Shown: positions 5,743 through 8,607 of the stretch, one piece after another
Layout of the letters: each line of letters starts with the position of its first letter
Position numbering within the stretch: position 1 is the stretch's first letter
Source of the DNA: Spirochaetaceae bacterium
GTDB taxonomy: Bacteria; Spirochaetota; Spirochaetia; Treponematales; Breznakiellaceae
Reading direction: 5' to 3'
NCBI GenBank assembly: GCA_031255655.1
Contig: JAIRSB010000034.1
Coordinates: 1 to 8,607 of the forward strand
Length of the DNA: 8,607 nucleotides
The notes under the pieces: generated by a model
What the model saw: the letters and a program-made list of their open reading frames with translations, nothing else
The model's database searches: none
What the model was told of the DNA's origin: nothing
Position numbers and translations under genes: made by a program

Positions 5743-7197
5743 ATGCAGCGTTTGTCTTTAAGAAAAGTATTTTTTATCCTGTTCGCTGCGGCGCATTTTG
5801 TTTTGAAAGCGGAAGCGGCGCAGACGGAAACAGGCAGCGATAAACTTTTCGGTTTTAGTATACTTGAAAGCGGTTCATGGGTAGAAAACGGAGATTTTAA
5901 CAACCGTTTAGACCTGCGCCTGTACGCGCCTTTTGGACTTTCGCTTCGTGGACAGCTTAACAGCAAGTATCCTGCGCCTCCGTGGGATGACTTCGACGAG
6001 GGAATAAACGCACCGGGCGCGGCATTGTACCACAAAGGCACGGGATCAAGACTCATTTACGGGCGTGTCGAGACGCGGGGCTTGCTCAATCGCGCCCGCA
6101 ATATGTGGGCGCGTTCCGCGCCGTGGTTCGAATCGCACATCATATCTAACGCCGACCTCAGAACATCCGCTGGAGACATGGAAACGGCTGTCTTTTACAT
6201 GGATCTATTGACGCCGGCAATAGGCCCTTTTAACGCCTATTTTTCGGCGCAGTCCGATAAAAAAATAAACACGGTTTTTACAGGCGGCGCAGGGGCGCGG
6301 TTGCCGTTCAATTCCATGTTCAGATTCGAAGCCGCGTCCGCTGAAAGAATGCTTGACGAGCGAAAAACGGATGCTTGGTTCTCCGATAACCCCTATATTC
6401 CGGCGCGAAAACTGAAGTTTTACGCTCTTAGCACGGTTTTTTCCAGTCCATATTTTTGTTTTTCAGGGGATTTCGCTCATTCCGAAGTGTTTGCATGGGG
6501 CATGGATATTTACGCCAACGCCGCGCTGCGTTTCGGGGCAGGCCCGTGGCGTTTATCGCTTGCCGCGGACGGCGCGGGGGCGCGGTTTTCAGGCGCCGAC
6601 GGCTCAATTCCCGGCGCGGGTTTCAGAAGTGCCGCCAAATTTGAGTGGGAAGGCCGCCGCAATATGCTGTTTCGCGCCTCCTCCACGCTGCGTTCCGCCT
6701 CGTGGCAATCGCCGTTTGACCGAAGTGCGTCGAGCCTGTACTTTCGTTTTCCGGTGGATAAAAGCAACCCGTTCCGCGTAAATCGTGTAACGTTCGCGAT
6801 GGAACGGGACGCCCGCGATTGGGAACGGATAACGGACGAACTGTCATTAGGCGCGGTATTCAGCGCCGGTCCTTTTCGCCCTCAGTTCGACATGAGGCTC
6901 GATCAGCATACCGCTTCCAGTGTGGGCGGCACTATCTATCCCTACCCGGACTATACCGTAAAACATGAATTCGATTCGTTAAAGTTTTCCGGCGGCGTAT
7001 CCTGCGCGGTTTTCTTTGTATCGCTGAAAGGCACGGTTTCGTACTATCTTTCCGGTAAAAATGAGCCGCTGATTTCAAGCTCGCTCAGTGCGTCTGTCAG
7101 CGGTAAAGCGGGGCGGATAGGGATAAAACTAAGCGATGACGGTAAGAACGGCAAACCAACCTATGCCGTCTCATGGCGGTTTCAAAAATCGTTTTGA
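5743..7197 (+). CDS. Putative outer-membrane beta-barrel protein, family unrecognised
   Basis: I recognise no named family. The 484-residue protein begins with a clear signal peptide: basic MQRLSLRK, a hydrophobic core FFILFAAAHFVL, and an AEA-A cleavage site near residue 25. The rest is rich in alternating hydrophobic, aromatic and small residues with many Gly, Ser, Phe and Arg and no long hydrophobic helix. It ends YAVSWRFQKSF, with a terminal Phe and alternating aromatic residues, matching the C-terminal beta-signal read by the BAM complex. No TonB box or plug domain is visible, so it does not look like a BtuB-type corrinoid receptor despite following cobU. The 104-base AT-rich gap before it probably carries its own promoter, though none is clear, and the Shine-Dalgarno is weak (TAAAG). 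Its role (porin, adhesin or other) is unknown. Confidence 0.8.
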   Translation: MQRLSLRKVFFILFAAAHFVLKAEAAQTETGSDKLFGFSILESGSWVENGDFNNRLDLRLYAPFGLSLRGQLNSKYPAPPWDDFDEGINAPGAALYHKGTGSRLIYGRVETRGLLNRARNMWARSAPWFESHIISNADLRTSAGDMETAVFYMDLLTPAIGPFNAYFSAQSDKKINTVFTGGAGARLPFNSMFRFEAASAERMLDERKTDAWFSDNPYIPARKLKFYALSTVFSSPYFCFSGDFAHSEVFAWGMDIYANAALRFGAGPWRLSLAADGAGARFSGADGSIPGAGFRSAAKFEWEGRRNMLFRASSTLRSASWQSPFDRSASSLYFRFPVDKSNPFRVNRVTFAMERDARDWERITDELSLGAVFSAGPFRPQFDMRLDQHTASSVGGTIYPYPDYTVKHEFDSLKFSGGVSCAVFFVSLKGTVSYYLSGKNEPLISSSLSASVSGKAGRIGIKLSDDGKNGKPTYAVSWRFQKSF

Positions 7198-7229
7198 GCT
7201 GTCCGCTTCGCGCCTGCTGTCCAACCTGC

Positions 7230-7248
7230 CGAAAACTCCGCGTTTTCG
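7230..7248. other. Short hairpin between convergent genes
   Basis: CGAAAAC and GTTTTCG (7230-7236, 7242-7248) form a perfect 7-bp stem with a 5-base loop, just past the end of the minus-strand gene and 33 bases after the barrel gene. There is no T run on either side, so terminator function is weakly supported. Confidence 0.3.
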
Positions 7249-7252
7249 AGGC

Positions 7253-8137
7253 TTACGAATCGAGCGCGGAAGTCAACTCTTGCCGTAAAACATCCTGTCC
7301 TATACGGGCAATCGTTTTCCCCAAGCGCTCTCCCGCCTTCCCATGCGCCTCATAAAAACGGATGACGGCATCCGCCGCTTTGAAAACGTTTTCTCTATCG
7401 AATAGAAGCGGCAAAACGCGGACGGCGGTCTTTATCTCGTTACCGAACATTCCGCCGAACACCAGTAAATAGCCGTTTTTCCCCTGCCACGCGTCCTCTG
7501 GGCAGCTTTTTATGCACTTCCCGCAGTAATTGCAGGCTTTTTTATCAAGCTCAACGGCTTTTTCATCGGATTCTCCCGTTATTTTTATTGCAGCGTGCGG
7601 ACAGACGGCCTCACAGACCCCGCAAAACGAACAGGAATCCCCTCGCCATTCGGGGAGGACGCAGCCTTTAATCCCCAAATCGTTTTCTTCGGCTTTAAGA
7701 CAGTTATTCACGCATCCGGTTATCCCGATTTTGAATTTATGCGGCAACTCCCTGCCAAAGTAGCGTTTATCCAGTTCGACAGCAAGTCCGCTCGTTTCGA
7801 TGGCCGCTGAAGGACATACGGCGTTCCCTTGGCAGGCGGTTACCGTGCGCACCCGCGCCCCGCATACCCCTACCGGAATACCCGCTTCTGTCAGTTCTTG
7901 CCGCGCTTTCTCGACATCTTTTATGTTGACGAAGGGTATCTCCACGCCTTGACGCGATGTAAGATGCACATAAGACTTTCCGTATTTAGCGGCGGCGGCG
8001 GCGATTTTTTCAAGCTGCCCGCTGCTGAGTTGGCCGCCGATTACTTTTAGCCGCGCCGAAAAACACTCTTTCTGCACTTGCCGCATGAAGCCGCCTTTTT
8101 TTAGCGCCGCGTAATCAATGCTGTTTTCTTCTGTCAT
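7253..8137 (-). CDS. Stand-alone siroheme/4Fe-4S sulfite-reductase-like protein with two ferredoxin clusters
   Basis: The 294-residue protein belongs to the nitrite/sulfite reductase superfamily, close in layout to AsrC and small archaeal Dsr-like proteins. Residues about 28-95 are the ferredoxin-like half domain (KVIGGQLSS, VHLTSRQGVEIPF). Cys102, Cys108, Cys142 and Cys146 form the CX5C...CX3C set that binds the siroheme-coupled 4Fe-4S cluster (TACQGNAVCPSA, GITGCVNNC). Two bacterial-ferredoxin motifs follow: Cys169/172/175/179 and Cys202/205/208/212, which would pass electrons to the active site. A ~75-residue helical tail ends the protein. The likely reaction is six-electron reduction of sulfite to sulfide (or nitrite to ammonia) in the cytoplasm; substrate is not proven. 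It is shorter than AsrC (~337 residues), and no AsrA or AsrB partner is adjacent. The start is backed by AGGAGA at 8142-8147. Confidence 0.88.
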   Translation of the reverse strand: MTEENSIDYAALKKGGFMRQVQKECFSARLKVIGGQLSSGQLEKIAAAAAKYGKSYVHLTSRQGVEIPFVNIKDVEKARQELTEAGIPVGVCGARVRTVTACQGNAVCPSAAIETSGLAVELDKRYFGRELPHKFKIGITGCVNNCLKAEENDLGIKGCVLPEWRGDSCSFCGVCEAVCPHAAIKITGESDEKAVELDKKACNYCGKCIKSCPEDAWQGKNGYLLVFGGMFGNEIKTAVRVLPLLFDRENVFKAADAVIRFYEAHGKAGERLGKTIARIGQDVLRQELTSALDS

Positions 8138-8445
8138 AATTTCTCCTGATCAAGTTTTTTACAAAGTTTAATTTCGATGAATTATAGTACTTCTATTAAG
8201 AAAAGATAAAAGATTTAGGCGCAATGACGAATGACTTGTCTGTACCATACCTGCTAAAACGACAAAACGCGGCGCGTTTTGCGACTAAACCATATTTCAA
8301 AGAAAATCGCTATGTTTTATAGGATATATGGCGCGAAACGCCGCGTCAAGTGGGCGCATTGGGCTACGTTAAATCTAACCCGCATTGCATCATGAAAAAT
8401 GTTGCCGAAAAGCAATGCTTGAACATTATAAAAATGTAATTGAAA
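8138..8445. other. Non-coding region with hairpins between sulfite-reductase-like gene and IS630 end
   Basis: No gene is visible in these 308 bases. The left part holds the promoter and ribosome binding site listed above. Farther right, CAAAACGC-GGC-GCGTTTTG (8263-8281) is a perfect 8-bp stem. Part of it recurs in inverted, imperfect form at 8332-8346 (CGCGAAACGCCGCGT). GCATTGC (8382-8388) and GCAATGC (8412-8418) are inverted, and AATGTT/AACATT (8398-8403, 8422-8427) also pair. The last ones lie just past the transposase stop and may belong to the insertion sequence end. Confidence 0.55.
8142..8209 (-). promoter_or_regulatory. Promoter and ribosome binding site of the sulfite-reductase-like gene
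   Basis: On the minus strand a perfect TATAAT (8186-8181) follows TTATCT (8209-8204, three of six -35 bases) with 17-base spacing. The predicted start near 8174 gives a leader of about 37 bases. The Shine-Dalgarno AGGAGA (8147-8142) is 4 bases before the ATG. Confidence 0.55.
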
Positions 8446-8607
8446 TCAACATACTTCCGGTATAACTGTAGGATATAGTGTTTTAGCATAAGGAATATCA
8501 ACAGCAAAATACTGATAAATCGCGGCGGGCACATCTTCACAAGTTGGAATTATGTCAATTAAAGCGCGTTTCATATTGGCCCATGATTTTTCAATCGGGT
8601 TATAGTC
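8446..8607 (-). CDS. IS630-family transposase, C-terminal end (cut by window edge)
   Basis: Reading leftward from the last base, the minus strand encodes 53 residues beginning DYNPIEKSWANMKRALIDII and ending YPTVIPEVC before a TGA at 8448-8446. The NPIE-x-x-W block is the diagnostic C-terminal motif of IS630/Tc1-mariner-type DDE transposases, its Glu being the third catalytic acidic residue. The two other acidic residues and the helix-turn-helix would lie beyond the window. The tail after the motif has normal length for the family, with no frameshift seen. The insertion-sequence end should lie a few dozen bases left of the stop, but I could not identify its terminal repeat without the other end. 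IS630 elements insert at TA. Whether the full copy is intact cannot be judged here. Confidence 0.85.
   Translation of the reverse strand, partial: DYNPIEKSWANMKRALIDIIPTCEDVPAAIYQYFAVDIPYAKTLYPTVIPEVC

Noticed and set aside
6456..6847. Overlapping frames on both strands inside the barrel gene
   Set aside because: They are Arg/Pro-rich shadow frames of a GC-rich coding segment without start signals or domains.
1..8607. CRISPR array, tRNA, rRNA or cobalamin riboswitch
   Set aside because: No regularly spaced direct repeats and no tRNA-like cloverleaf were seen. The 110 bases before cobO and 104 before the barrel gene are too short and lack a recognisable B12-box.

Overview
The window looks like part of a spirochaete chromosome, most likely a Treponema-like bacterium with roughly balanced base composition (judged by eye). 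The reasons are the combination of a chromosomal-type ParA/ParB pair, an exported OmpA-domain protein with an altered peptidoglycan-binding loop, a large outer-membrane barrel-like protein with no recognised domain, a GLUG-repeat surface protein, and a long poly-C tract of the kind treponemes use for length variation. This assignment is inference from gene character; no rRNA or other marker gene is present.

Layout, left to right. Positions 1-1059 (+) hold the 3' part of a GLUG-repeat beta-helix surface protein. Two strong hairpins (1078-1164) separate it from a convergent ompA-like gene (1212-2420, -). The next 412 bases (2421-2832) are non-coding. They contain a candidate small mobile element (2542-2693) with ~21-bp terminal inverted repeats flanked by 10-bp direct repeats, then two candidate promoters and a perfect palindrome just before parA. 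parA (2833-3609) and parB (3596-4495) overlap by 14 bases. A run of 14 C residues follows the parB stop. Then come two cobalamin genes, cobO/btuR-type (4606-5112) and cobU/cobP-type (5117-5638), 4 bases apart. After a 104-base AT-rich gap there is a 484-residue putative outer-membrane beta-barrel gene (5743-7197). Convergent to it is a stand-alone siroheme/4Fe-4S sulfite-reductase-like gene (7253-8137, -) with a good promoter and ribosome binding site. About 300 non-coding bases with hairpins separate this from the C-terminal end of an IS630-family transposase (8446-8607, -) cut by the window edge.

How the parts work together. ParA and ParB form the segregation machinery that acts on parS sites; no consensus parS is visible here. 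CobO and CobU catalyse successive late steps of adenosylcobalamin assembly or salvage (corrinoid adenosylation, then cobinamide phosphorylation and guanylylation). The sulfite-reductase-like protein needs siroheme, which shares the precorrin-2 branch point with cobalamin, so a metabolic link is possible but not shown. The two envelope proteins (OmpA-like and barrel) have no demonstrated tie to these pathways. The least ordinary signals are the candidate MITE next to the parA promoter, the palindrome at the parA start, and the C14 tract between parB and cobO. I found no convincing evidence of a wholly new multi-gene system.
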